DNA of 18,143 nt from Halobacteriales archaeon. Lineage in GTDB: Archaea > Halobacteriota > Halobacteria > Halobacteriales > Hikarchaeaceae. Position 1 is the first letter of the stretch; each line of letters begins with the position of its first letter. The translations under genes were made by a program, and so were the position numbers. Where the stretch lies: assembly GCA_029941175.1 (NCBI GenBank), contig JAPYRM010000002.1, positions 1 through 18,143 on the forward strand. The letters are read 5' to 3'. Under the pieces are notes generated by a model. The model saw nothing but the letters and a program-made list of their open reading frames with translations, was not told where the DNA came from and did not search any database. This document shows, one piece after another, positions 6,981 through 14,652 of this stretch.

Positions 6981-8480
6981 TCAGTCTAAATAGCCGAGAT
7001 CTCGCAACCTATTTCGTACTTGTTCATCCATGTCGGATGTCGTGTCTTCATCGGGATTGGCAATAGAATCCCAACTTGCTTTGGTTTTTATTTCAAAAGT
7101 GGATAAAGAGTTTGTGAGAGAGTCCATGGTGGAATTTTTAGAATTGATTTGGTTGTTTAATTCGTTTGGATCTTCATCAATTTGATAAAATTCATCTGCG
7201 ATTATTTCGTTTTTAATGTATTTTGTTTCTTTGGTCCGTACACCCCTCATTCTAGAATAAAACCGAGAATGTTTATCAAGGGTTATGTTAGATTTTTTTG
7301 CTTTTGATTCCAATTGTTGTAATTCTACAATTGGTTTTGAATATTCAATAAAAGCGAACTCTGATCCTTCGAACTGTCGGTAGGTAGGAGATAAAAGTGA
7401 TCTTTTTTTATCGAGAGGCGTACCTTTTTTCGCGACGAATCCACCAGATGCATCGATGATTGTGTGGTATAAATCAATGAGTTCTATTTGGTGATTTTGA
7501 ATGGTTCTATCTATGTTGTTATGTTTAATCAATAGAGGAACATGTACAAGTTGGTCGTAAATGCAAAATTCATGCCCATATAGACCATGCTCCCCGTGTA
7601 ATTCTCCATGGTCAGAGCAGACTATTACCAATGTTTCATCCCATTTATTATTTGATTTCATCCAATCGAATAGTCTACCCAATTGAGAATCTGGATAGTG
7701 GATTTCAGCATCGTATAATTGACGGATTTGGTTCCATTCATCTTCGAGTATATCTCGAGAACCAGAATTATATTCTTTGGAATTTTGACACACTGAATTG
7801 GGATCAACATCTGGGGCGAACTTATCTCTACATTTTTTGGGAGGGTTATAAGGAAGGTGAGCATCCATTAAATTGATAAATACAAAGTATTGTTCGTGTG
7901 AATCTATGAAATTGATAGTTTTATCGATGACAGAAGGGGTTTTTGAATCGGCTAATTTGTTCTTGGTTGAAAGAAATTCATGGATTTCATTTCCCACTTC
8001 GACTATTTTGGTTGCGATAGAATTGAATCTGGGTTTGGAATTTATTTTCCGCCAAAACCAAGCATAAAATAATACTACTGGTTTAAATAACAAAGATCGT
8101 GGGATAATTTCGAAGAAACTATCTATATCTTCGAATCCGGATGTCAAACCAGTATAAGGAGTTATCCATGCATTTGAAGAATAGCAAGCGGTGGAATATC
8201 CACTTTCTGACAGAGAAGTTGCCAGAGTAGTAGAATTTTTTTTGAGATATGGACGTTCTTGGTTTGCCCCATGCTCACTAGGGTAGAGACCTGTGAATAA
8301 CGAAGCATGCACAGGTAAAGTCCAAGGGGCTGGAGAAACTACGTGTTCCAGAACTAGAGCTTCTTTGGATAGTTCTTCTAAAGAGGGACTTACTTTTTTT
8401 TCATATCCATAAATTGAGAGACGGTCTCTTCGAACGGTGTCCATCACAATGAGAAGTATATTTTGTCTTTTTGTTACCAT
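6981..8480 (-). CDS. Sulfatase-like / alkaline phosphatase superfamily hydrolase, Thr nucleophile
   Basis: A 499-residue member of the sulfatase (alkaline phosphatase superfamily) fold. Metal ligands are seen in IVMDTVRRD (Asp14, counted from the chosen start) and CSDHGELHGEHG (Asp290, His291), and the active-site segment is SPAPWTLPVHASLFTG. Where true sulfatases have Cys or Ser for formylglycine (C/S-x-P-x-R), this protein has Thr54-Leu-Pro-Val-His58, so it probably uses Thr directly, as phosphatases and phosphotransferases of the superfamily do. The C-terminal RNRLRDLGYLD is a family ending. No signal peptide is seen. The frame extends 18 residues further upstream, but ATG at 8478-8480 has a TATA box 25 bases upstream and avoids overlap with the preceding gene. 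The substrate is unknown; sulfate or phosphate esters of sugars or lipids are possible. Confidence 0.85.
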   Translation of the reverse strand: MVTKRQNILLIVMDTVRRDRLSIYGYEKKVSPSLEELSKEALVLEHVVSPAPWTLPVHASLFTGLYPSEHGANQERPYLKKNSTTLATSLSESGYSTACYSSNAWITPYTGLTSGFEDIDSFFEIIPRSLLFKPVVLFYAWFWRKINSKPRFNSIATKIVEVGNEIHEFLSTKNKLADSKTPSVIDKTINFIDSHEQYFVFINLMDAHLPYNPPKKCRDKFAPDVDPNSVCQNSKEYNSGSRDILEDEWNQIRQLYDAEIHYPDSQLGRLFDWMKSNNKWDETLVIVCSDHGELHGEHGLYGHEFCIYDQLVHVPLLIKHNNIDRTIQNHQIELIDLYHTIIDASGGFVAKKGTPLDKKRSLLSPTYRQFEGSEFAFIEYSKPIVELQQLESKAKKSNITLDKHSRFYSRMRGVRTKETKYIKNEIIADEFYQIDEDPNELNNQINSKNSTMDSLTNSLSTFEIKTKASWDSIANPDEDTTSDMDEQVRNRLRDLGYLD

Positions 8481-8498
8481 GTTAATGCGTTCCATTTG

Positions 8499-8510
8499 TA
8501 AAAAATAAAG
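8499..8510 (-). promoter_or_regulatory. TATA box of the sulfatase-like gene
   Basis: CTTTATTTTTTA on the minus strand, centred about 25 bases before the chosen ATG at 8480. It sits in the 37-base gap after the DUF5783-like gene and indicates a separate leaderless transcript, and it argues against the longer N-terminus. Confidence 0.5.
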
Positions 8511-8517
8511 TTCTCCA

Positions 8518-8835
8518 TCATGATTTAATTCCAAAAATAAATTGTAGTTCTTTTGTTAATTCGGTGACGTATTCATCTAGGATTTGGTTCAAAGTTTCGT
8601 TGTCGATTAAAACAAGTCCCATCAATGCCCCAGGATTGTCCGGCAAGAGTATATGAAATTCTCCATTTTCATAGACAGGTTCACTTTTAACTAAAACTCC
8701 CTGATCTATTGCGTGGATGACTTGAGAATCGAATTTTTCTAGCATAGTAGAAAATGTGTTTTTGTAAGCTGTTTCCAATTCTAGGAGATAGTGGACATAT
8801 TTATTTTCAAAGAGGGATGGGTCGAATTCTGGCAT
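8518..8835 (-). CDS. DUF5783-like conserved haloarchaeal protein
   Basis: A 105-residue protein of unknown function. It matches my memory of the haloarchaeal DUF5783 family: an opening like EFDPSLFENKYVHYLLELETAYKN, a central VIHAIDQGVLVKSEPVYENGEF and a helical C-terminal end. There are no cysteines, no membrane segment and no obvious catalytic motif; the first 45 residues are predicted-helix-rich and may be coiled. The gene starts 5 bases after the RecJ-like stop, so it is almost certainly co-transcribed with that nuclease, and a role linked to it is a fair guess. The exact DUF number is from memory and should be treated as tentative. Confidence 0.75.
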   Translation of the reverse strand: MPEFDPSLFENKYVHYLLELETAYKNTFSTMLEKFDSQVIHAIDQGVLVKSEPVYENGEFHILLPDNPGALMGLVLIDNETLNQILDEYVTELTKELQFIFGIKS

Positions 8836-8840
8836 ATGTG

Positions 8841-10292
8841 TTAAGAGGGGTTAGAGAGTTGAGTTTCAAGTATGGTTTTAATTTGTTCAAGGAATAGTTT
8901 TTCTGTTTTTAGAGGTATAGTTGCCCCTGCTGCTATGTCGTGCCCCCCTCCTTCGCCTCCAACATATTGTGCAGATAGTCTCATTATTTCAGATAGGTTC
9001 AATCCTTTTTTTACGAGTGATGAGGTTCCACGGGAGGATACTTTTAAATCGCCTTCATCAGTTTTGGCAAAGGCAAAAATTGGTTTGTTTGGATCGGTCC
9101 CATCCATTCCCAATACCATGCCTGCAACGATTCCTACAATTGTGTCTCGGATTTTGTCTTGTGCATGGAACCACTGGAAATTATCTTCCATTACAACACC
9201 TTCTCGATTGAACAAACCAATTCCTTCGGCTAGATTTCTTCGGTGCACAGCTAACAAACTTTTTGCTCGGGATAGTGATTTATCGCGGTCTCCGAGACAT
9301 ATAGACAAGCCAACATCGGGTCGCCCATACCTTGCTGTTGCATTTAAAACTGTAGAGAATTCGGTCGCTTCCCGGAGTTCGGTTCCTATAATTTCTTTTT
9401 CTAATTCATAGACGGGAGAGATAAAAGAATTTATTTTCTCGGGGGGGAGTCCACGGGAGATTGAATATGTAACTAGACTACTAAGTATTGTTTTTTGATC
9501 TGAGTGAGAAAGCTCGACCCAAGTTTTCCATTTACCGTTCCCGCGTAATTCGATGTTTAAATTTTTTAGGAAACGAATAGCTCCAGAGGAATCATTGGAT
9601 ATACCAGGTATCCCAAATTCGGAAGAATATTCTAATAATTTTGGGAGAGGTCTAGTTTGTTTTCCATAAAAAGATAAATCGGGTTTGATATTCAATACTC
9701 CTTTTTCTGCACCTTCTTGTGCTATATTTTTATTTGGCCCAATCAATCCTTTTTCTCTTGCCTGCATATCTCCAATAGCACCTACAATGGCAAGTGCTGC
9801 TAAATCCCTATTATCAATTTCACCAGACTCCAAAGCTCTTGCAAGGAAATAACAGGTCCCTGCCCCGGATAACTCGGAGGCTCCATTGATTCCAAATAAA
9901 AGTGGGTTTAAATGAAAATCAGAATTGGGTTCAAATGGTGGAGAATCCAAAGGTGTAATTGAAGGCTGGTGGTGATCGCAAATGATAGGTGTAAAATTTC
10001 CTTTTTCACCATATTGTATTATTTTTTCTATCTGTCCACTCCCAAAATCTGTGAAAAGAATTGTGTCATAATCTGTTTTTGTTAATTGTCGTAATTCTGG
10101 CTCGCCTAATTTCTTAGAGAATGCGGTAGTGACAGGTATATTCGCTCGTTTGATTGCTTGGGTTGCTATTGCTGCGCTAGTTAATCCATCCGCATCTATA
10201 TGGGAAATGCACAAGACTGAGGTAGAATCCAGTAGATATTTGGCACATTGTGTTGCCCTATTTTTTAATTGAAGAATTGACGGATCGGTCAA
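8841..10292 (-). CDS. recJ: RecJ-like DHH-family single-strand nuclease / phosphoesterase
   Basis: A 483-residue archaeal RecJ-type DHH protein. The DHH domain carries the Mn-binding motifs SHIDADGLTSAAI (30-42), TDFGSG (81-86) and CDHHQP (105-110). The DHHA1 substrate-binding domain is marked by SSRGTSSLV and GGEGGGHDIAAGA (His451). In other archaea such proteins act as 5'-3' ssDNA exonucleases or as GINS/CMG-associated nucleases (GAN); which applies here cannot be told. The start is TTG (10290-10292), overlapping the stop of the upstream hemC-like gene by four bases (TTGA), a translational-coupling arrangement. No ATG near the N-terminus would keep the conserved LLDSTSVLCISHIDADG strand. 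The DUF5783-like gene follows after 5 bases. Confidence 0.93.
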   Translation of the reverse strand: MTDPSILQLKNRATQCAKYLLDSTSVLCISHIDADGLTSAAIATQAIKRANIPVTTAFSKKLGEPELRQLTKTDYDTILFTDFGSGQIEKIIQYGEKGNFTPIICDHHQPSITPLDSPPFEPNSDFHLNPLLFGINGASELSGAGTCYFLARALESGEIDNRDLAALAIVGAIGDMQAREKGLIGPNKNIAQEGAEKGVLNIKPDLSFYGKQTRPLPKLLEYSSEFGIPGISNDSSGAIRFLKNLNIELRGNGKWKTWVELSHSDQKTILSSLVTYSISRGLPPEKINSFISPVYELEKEIIGTELREATEFSTVLNATARYGRPDVGLSICLGDRDKSLSRAKSLLAVHRRNLAEGIGLFNREGVVMEDNFQWFHAQDKIRDTIVGIVAGMVLGMDGTDPNKPIFAFAKTDEGDLKVSSRGTSSLVKKGLNLSEIMRLSAQYVGGEGGGHDIAAGATIPLKTEKLFLEQIKTILETQLSNPS

Positions 10293-11200
10293 AATTCATT
10301 CACCATAATGTCCAAATCTGTAGCGAATTTTTTTGCAGATTCAAAATAAGTTCTAATGGGTAAGTCTCGGTGCGTATTGATATTTTTTTGGAGGGAGTCG
10401 TTAAATAATTGAACCATTATACGTACATTTTCTCCTTTTACAATTGCGTGGATACCAGCAGAGAGTGCTAATTTTGAGTCTAGATTGGATAGAACTAATC
10501 TTTCGGTTATTGTTTCGACTCGGGAACGGTGATTATCGATTAGGTTGTAGATAATAGTGCTGAACTTCGTTTCGTCCATAGATGCTACCGAAAAAGTACC
10601 TTGGCAAGGGGCTGGGACGAAGTATTTTAAAGGGAGGAAAAAGGTTTTTGTGTTTTTTGAAAATTCTTCAGGTTTTAGTTCTTCAAAAGGTAACAAAAGC
10701 GCTTTATTTTGTTGATCGTTTGAAAACCAATTTTTAAATTGAGAGGATGTTTCTTCGAGTAAAAATTCTTGTTTGAGTTCTGGTTGAATTGAAGTGAGTT
10801 GTTTAGCATTTCTGTGATTAGATAACCCTACAATAGTTTCTTTGGAGAGATTTGTTATAGAATTTCCGTCGGGAGTGAGTAATACATCTCGAACTACATC
10901 CTGTCGCGTTATACCTGATAAGATTAATTCTTTGGGGAATTTTTTTGGAAAATGTAGTAGAGAGTAGACGGCGCCATTCACTTCAGAATCCAACACTTTT
11001 TGGTTTAGATGTTCAATGAATTTCTCTTGTTTTTTGACGTGTTCGGTGAAATTTTTAGAGGGAGATGAATCGGGTTTTTTGATTTTTTGTAGATCTACAA
11101 TATAATTACGAGATTCAAGTTTTACTTTTAGATCTTCCACACGTTGGAGAGAGGAAAGTGAATCTTCAATTGCAAGGGTGATTACCTTCCTTTTTTTCAT
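10289..11200 (-). CDS. HemC-like protein lacking porphobilinogen deaminase active site
   Basis: This 303-residue protein aligns along its whole length with hydroxymethylbilane synthase (porphobilinogen deaminase, HemC). Recognisable blocks are AVYSLLHFPKKFP, RQDVVRDVLLTPDG, IVGLSNHRNAKQL, FVPAPCQGTFSVAS and TERLVLSNLDSKLA, and the C-terminal AGIHAIVKGENVRIMVQL is haloarchaeal in style. The key residues are missing by hand alignment to E. coli: cofactor Cys242 is Leu245, catalytic Asp84 is His83, Lys83 is Leu82, Arg11 is Glu12, Arg132 is Asn131, Arg149 is Leu148 and Arg155 is Gln154. Only Arg131 (Arg130) remains. It is therefore unlikely to make hydroxymethylbilane. The reading frame continues upstream for 104 codons, but those lie antisense to the DedA gene; ATG at 11198-11200 has a TATA box 26 bases upstream. 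It overlaps recJ by four bases. Confidence 0.85.
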   Translation of the reverse strand: MKKRKVITLAIEDSLSSLQRVEDLKVKLESRNYIVDLQKIKKPDSSPSKNFTEHVKKQEKFIEHLNQKVLDSEVNGAVYSLLHFPKKFPKELILSGITRQDVVRDVLLTPDGNSITNLSKETIVGLSNHRNAKQLTSIQPELKQEFLLEETSSQFKNWFSNDQQNKALLLPFEELKPEEFSKNTKTFFLPLKYFVPAPCQGTFSVASMDETKFSTIIYNLIDNHRSRVETITERLVLSNLDSKLALSAGIHAIVKGENVRIMVQLFNDSLQKNINTHRDLPIRTYFESAKKFATDLDIMVNEF

Positions 11201-11220
11201 ATTGGTTAGTGAGGATTCCA

Positions 11221-11230
11221 ACGATAAACA
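11221..11230 (-). promoter_or_regulatory. TATA box of the hemC-like gene
   Basis: TGTTTATCGT on the minus strand, centred 26 bases before the ATG at 11200. It sets the start of the hemC-like / recJ / DUF5783 transcript and supports rejecting the longer reading frame. Confidence 0.5.
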
Positions 11231-11250
11231 CCATTCGATGTTGAAAGGAG

Positions 11251-11259
11251 ATATGATTT
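11251..11259 (+). promoter_or_regulatory. TATA-like element for the DedA gene
   Basis: ATATGATTT, centred about 27 bases before the GTG at 11283. Together with the element at 11221-11230 it forms a compact divergent promoter region of 82 bases. Confidence 0.4.
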
Positions 11260-11282
11260 TGTCGGAATCTCTTTGAAGGGGG

Positions 11283-11813
11283 GTGGCTAAAATAAAAGTA
11301 GTTTTGGCTATAGTTTCAACTTCTACTATTTTTGTGCAGGAGTTTTTATCACAGTATGGGTATTTAGCTTTGTTTCTAGTTTTTATAATAGAAGGAGCGA
11401 TGTTATTGTATTTTGCCCCTTCAGAAAGTCTAGTCCCTATAGCGGTTGTTTTTCTGGCAAATTCCCCAGCAGAATATGTATTGGTAATTTGTATTTCAGT
11501 GGTTGGGGCCACTATAGGACAGTATGCACTTTTTATAGTTGCGAAGAGGATTGGGAGAGAAGGTTTGTTAAAGAAAAAATGGTTCCGGGTTAAAGAATCC
11601 CATTTGGAAAAGTTTGATGGATGGTTTTATCAATGGGGCGCCATAGTAATACCACTCTCAAATACTATGTTTTTTACAAGGGGTATGTTAACAGTTCCTG
11701 CGGGACTAGCGAAAATGGGAGATAAAAAATTCATAGTTTTATCCGCATTTGGAACTCTTATTTTTGAAACGATTCTTGCTTCGGTCACACTAGGTATAAT
11801 TATGCTTTGGTAA
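11283..11813 (+). CDS. DedA family (SNARE-associated / VTT domain) membrane protein
   Basis: A 176-residue integral membrane protein of the DedA family, whose bacterial members are linked to lipid-carrier flipping and membrane homeostasis. Family marks are YGYLALFLVFIIEGAMLLYFAPSE (acidic residues Glu38 and Glu48), SVVGATIGQYALFIVAKRIGR and the hallmark FTRGMLTVPAG (131-141, Arg133). Hydrophobic stretches at about 25-44, 50-60, 66-88, 119-141 and 149-175 cover the usual half-in/half-through helices. The start is uncertain: GTG at 11283 has a TATA element 27 bases upstream, while GTG at 11334 (residue 18) would still include the whole domain. Its 3' end overlaps the end of the convergent membrane oxidoreductase gene by 14 bases. 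Confidence 0.88.
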   Translation: MAKIKVVLAIVSTSTIFVQEFLSQYGYLALFLVFIIEGAMLLYFAPSESLVPIAVVFLANSPAEYVLVICISVVGATIGQYALFIVAKRIGREGLLKKKWFRVKESHLEKFDGWFYQWGAIVIPLSNTMFFTRGMLTVPAGLAKMGDKKFIVLSAFGTLIFETILASVTLGIIMLW

Positions 11814-13872
11814 GATTGCTAGTTAGAATAGCTTCTGCTATTAATTCTGCGACATCTATGATTTTAATTTGGTCTTCAAATCCACCTGTTTTTCTGCCAT
11901 CTTCATACATCACCATACACTGAGGGCAAGAGACAACGAACTTTTCTGCAGCTTTCTGTGTATCCTCTAATGCTTCTCTCAAACGTTCCTCAGATGGTTT
12001 TTGGGTGTCTGGGAAATCCATCCAAAGTCCGCCTCCACCCCCTCCACAACAAAAAGAGCTTTTTCTGTTTCGTGGCATTTCATGCAAAACACATCCTGTT
12101 TTTTTGATAAGCTCACGAGGGGATTCATATTCATGGTTATATCTGCCAAGATGGCAAGGGTCGTGATAAGTAACAGAATAATCCAAAGAAGGGGGTATAA
12201 TTAATTTTCCAGAGTTAACTAAATCTTCTAATACACTAGTATAATGACGAACATTTGTTTCGAATCCAAATTGAGGATATTCATTTTTAATTGTATTATA
12301 AGAATGTGGATCTGTGCAGACTATAGTTTCGAAAACACATTGGTTAAAAAGTTCAATATTAGTTTCTGCCAGCATTTCATATAACCCTTCTTCGCCCACC
12401 CTTCGGACATCATTTCCATCGTTTTTCTCAGAGTCATAGAGAATTCCATAAGAGATCCCCGCCTCGTTGAATATGTGTGCTAGTGCTTTGGCTATTTTTT
12501 GATTGCGCGGATCGTAACTAGGTAAATCTCCTACATACCACAAATATTGCACCTTTGAATCGCGAGCGTCGGGGATTACAAAAGGGAGATCTTTTGTCCA
12601 TTCTGGTCGTTTTCTCTCAGGGAGTCCGAATGAGTTCCCATGAGTGAATATATCAGTCATAATGGGTTGGAGATTTTCATTAAGCTGACCTGATTCAACG
12701 AGTCTACGGTTCATTTCTGTGAATTGAGTTACATGTTCTATTCCAACAGGACAGGCGTCTACACAGGCCAAACAAGACATACAAGAATTCATAGAGTCTA
12801 TTGAAATTACACTTCCCCCATCAGAAATGATAGGACGTTTTAATCCCGCTCCGGAGTCGATTTCGTCTTTGTATCGTTTTAAGTCTAGAATGACATCACG
12901 GGGATCGAGATCACGTCCAGAAGCTTTTGCGGGGCAAACGGCAGAACATCGTCCACATTTTGTGCAGGCATCGTGGTCGAGTAATTGCTTCCAAGAAAAA
13001 TCTTCGATGGTGGTAGGACCTATTTCTGCAGGTGTTGCGTTTTCTGGAATTCTTGGTAAACGGATTCCTGAGAGTTCGTCTCGTGCTATTACATTGGCTA
13101 AGCTCGAGAACATATGGAACGGTTTTGCATAAGGAATTGTTGCTGTAAACAATAATGCAATTATTGCGTGACTCCACCATAATAAAGGATATAGGGATTG
13201 GGATGTGAGGGGAGAGATACCACTTTTGAAGAGCAATAGTGCAACAAACCACCCTACAAAACTAACTTTCTCAAAAGATGGAAATGATAACCCCAGTATA
13301 CGTACTCCTTCTATGAGATATCCACCTATGCAAAGATATAATAAAGAAAAAATGAATAGATCGTCTTCGAGGCTGGTGTGTTTTCCATGTAGTCTTTGTG
13401 TTTTAACCCAATATCGACGATAAATGGCCATCACCAAACCAATTACTAAAAGAAATCCCAAAGCATCCATTACGAAAGAATATACTAGATAAAAATCACC
13501 CACAAAAAATGATTTTTTTGTCAAGGGCCGGTATAGATCCATATCAACTGCAAGAATGGTAGTCCCTATAGTCAACGTGAGAAAGCCCCAAAGGATCAGG
13601 GTATGCATAATACCGGCATAAATATCGCGGTCGAATTGACCAGTATTTCTTGCGACGAACTTAATTGAGTGAATTATTCTATGGGGCAGGTTGTCCAATC
13701 GATTGGTTGGGTCTTCGCGTCCAGAAGCATAGCGATTCAGGCGTAAACGGATTCCATTGAGGAATATGATTAAAGTAAGAATTGATAAACAATAGAATAT
13801 AATTTCCCCAACAGATCCTATTCCCCAAAAAACTGGTCTTGTGATTATATCTTCAGAAGGGATAGGAGTCAT
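11800..13872 (-). CDS. Membrane heterodisulfide-reductase-like cytochrome b / Fe-S oxidoreductase (EtfAB:quinone oxidoreductase type)
   Basis: A 690-residue fusion. Residues 1-260 are a cytochrome-b-like membrane domain related to the nitrate reductase gamma subunit and HdrE, with about six helices (near 21-40, 87-110, 125-151, 172-195, 203-219, 231-250) and candidate heme histidines His90, His235 and His253. Next come two 4Fe-4S motifs, CTKCGRCSAVCP (303-314) and CMSCLACVDACP (364-375). The C-terminal half has CCG domains: the second is intact (YHDPCHLGR, FCCGGGGGG at 607-615, SCPQC at 648-652), while the first lacks its cysteines (YVGDLPSYD, SEKNDGNDVRR). This layout is known from membrane EtfAB:menaquinone oxidoreductases, which pass electrons from electron-transfer flavoprotein to quinone. 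No etf genes are in the window, so the donor is inferred. Confidence 0.85.
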   Translation of the reverse strand: MTPIPSEDIITRPVFWGIGSVGEIIFYCLSILTLIIFLNGIRLRLNRYASGREDPTNRLDNLPHRIIHSIKFVARNTGQFDRDIYAGIMHTLILWGFLTLTIGTTILAVDMDLYRPLTKKSFFVGDFYLVYSFVMDALGFLLVIGLVMAIYRRYWVKTQRLHGKHTSLEDDLFIFSLLYLCIGGYLIEGVRILGLSFPSFEKVSFVGWFVALLLFKSGISPLTSQSLYPLLWWSHAIIALLFTATIPYAKPFHMFSSLANVIARDELSGIRLPRIPENATPAEIGPTTIEDFSWKQLLDHDACTKCGRCSAVCPAKASGRDLDPRDVILDLKRYKDEIDSGAGLKRPIISDGGSVISIDSMNSCMSCLACVDACPVGIEHVTQFTEMNRRLVESGQLNENLQPIMTDIFTHGNSFGLPERKRPEWTKDLPFVIPDARDSKVQYLWYVGDLPSYDPRNQKIAKALAHIFNEAGISYGILYDSEKNDGNDVRRVGEEGLYEMLAETNIELFNQCVFETIVCTDPHSYNTIKNEYPQFGFETNVRHYTSVLEDLVNSGKLIIPPSLDYSVTYHDPCHLGRYNHEYESPRELIKKTGCVLHEMPRNRKSSFCCGGGGGGLWMDFPDTQKPSEERLREALEDTQKAAEKFVVSCPQCMVMYEDGRKTGGFEDQIKIIDVAELIAEAILTSNLTKA

Positions 13873-13943
13873 AAGGTATCAATATTTGATATAATTCAAA
13901 TGATATGTGATTGGGCTTACGATTATTAAAAGGTAAGTTTTAT

Positions 13944-14537
13944 TCAAACGAAAGGAGATGTGTTGACTTCCAACCATATTTTGATTTCTTCATAGTGGGA
14001 GCCTTTTCGAAGGATGGTTGACTCATCCACATCAACTACGGTGCTTTTACCACCGGGAATTTTTCCCCCATCGATAATAGTAGAAATGGAAGACAATAGT
14101 TCAGAGTCTATGCCAGATATAGTACGTGCCCCAGGGGTCCCGCTGATGTTGGCACTAGTTGCAGTGATAGGATTGATTTGAGTTAAGAGATTGAGTGCAA
14201 GGGGGTGGTCAGGTATTCGGATGCCTATCTTTCCGTTTTTGGCCATAGTTTTGAGTTGAGAGTTTGTTGGCTCGCATAAAATAGTGACTGCGCCTGGGAG
14301 AAAATGATCTGCAAAAAGTTTGGTTTTAGTAGACAAGGTCACATGGTGGGATGCGGCAATAAGTGTGGGGAAGGCTATAGAGAGGGGGTTTTTTTGATCT
14401 CTTTTTTTGACATTGAATAATTTTTGAATTGCTTGAGTGTCGAGTGGGTTTGCCCCCAATGCATAAGTGGTTTCGGTGGGATAGACTATTAATTCTCCAG
14501 AGTTTATTGATATTGCAGCATTTTGTATATGGTTCAT
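13944..14537 (-). CDS. sua5: Sua5/YrdC threonylcarbamoyl-AMP synthase
   Basis: Makes threonylcarbamoyl-adenylate from threonine, bicarbonate and ATP, the first step of the universal t6A37 tRNA modification; the KEOPS complex (not in this window) transfers the group. Conserved elements, counted from the chosen start, are YPTETTYALGANP (19-31), KKRDQKNPLSI (45-54) with the ATP-binding Lys/Arg, LPGAVTIL (80-87), IGIRIPDHP (104-112), TSANISGTPGA (127-137) and STVVDV (165-170). At 197 residues it is the short YrdC form without the Sua5 C-terminal domain. ATG at 14535-14537 is preferred; an in-frame TTG at 14552 would add five residues and sits nearer the position predicted from the TATA box. It is a single gene, divergent from the CNNM gene. 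Confidence 0.93.
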   Translation of the reverse strand: MNHIQNAAISINSGELIVYPTETTYALGANPLDTQAIQKLFNVKKRDQKNPLSIAFPTLIAASHHVTLSTKTKLFADHFLPGAVTILCEPTNSQLKTMAKNGKIGIRIPDHPLALNLLTQINPITATSANISGTPGARTISGIDSELLSSISTIIDGGKIPGGKSTVVDVDESTILRKGSHYEEIKIWLEVNTSPFV

Positions 14538-14575
14538 CTTGGTTTTCAACAACTACAGAGATATGTTGGCGGGGG

Positions 14576-14584
14576 TATATTTAA
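14576..14584 (-). promoter_or_regulatory. TATA box of sua5
   Basis: TTAAATATA on the minus strand, centred about 28 bases before TTG 14552 and 43 before ATG 14537. It is one of the best TATA matches in the window. It predicts a 15-base leader if ATG is used, or a leaderless message if the TTG is used. Confidence 0.5.
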
Positions 14585-14652
14585 TTTTACAGATTGTGTG
14601 AGTATCAAAGGAACTCTTAATAGATCCTAAAGATTAGAGGGGATGGAATCGA

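Noticed and set aside
7631..8067. Two short plus-strand open frames opposite the sulfatase-like gene
   Set aside because: They are antisense to a conserved domain, have low-complexity translations and no promoter.
8481..8534. An 18-residue N-terminal extension of the sulfatase-like protein
   Set aside because: It overlaps the DUF5783-like gene and contains the TATA box that serves the ATG at 8480; the family begins at the NILLIVMD strand.
11201..11512. A 104-codon upstream extension of the hemC-like reading frame
   Set aside because: It runs antisense through the conserved DedA gene, has no HemC similarity, and a TATA box fits the internal ATG at 11200.
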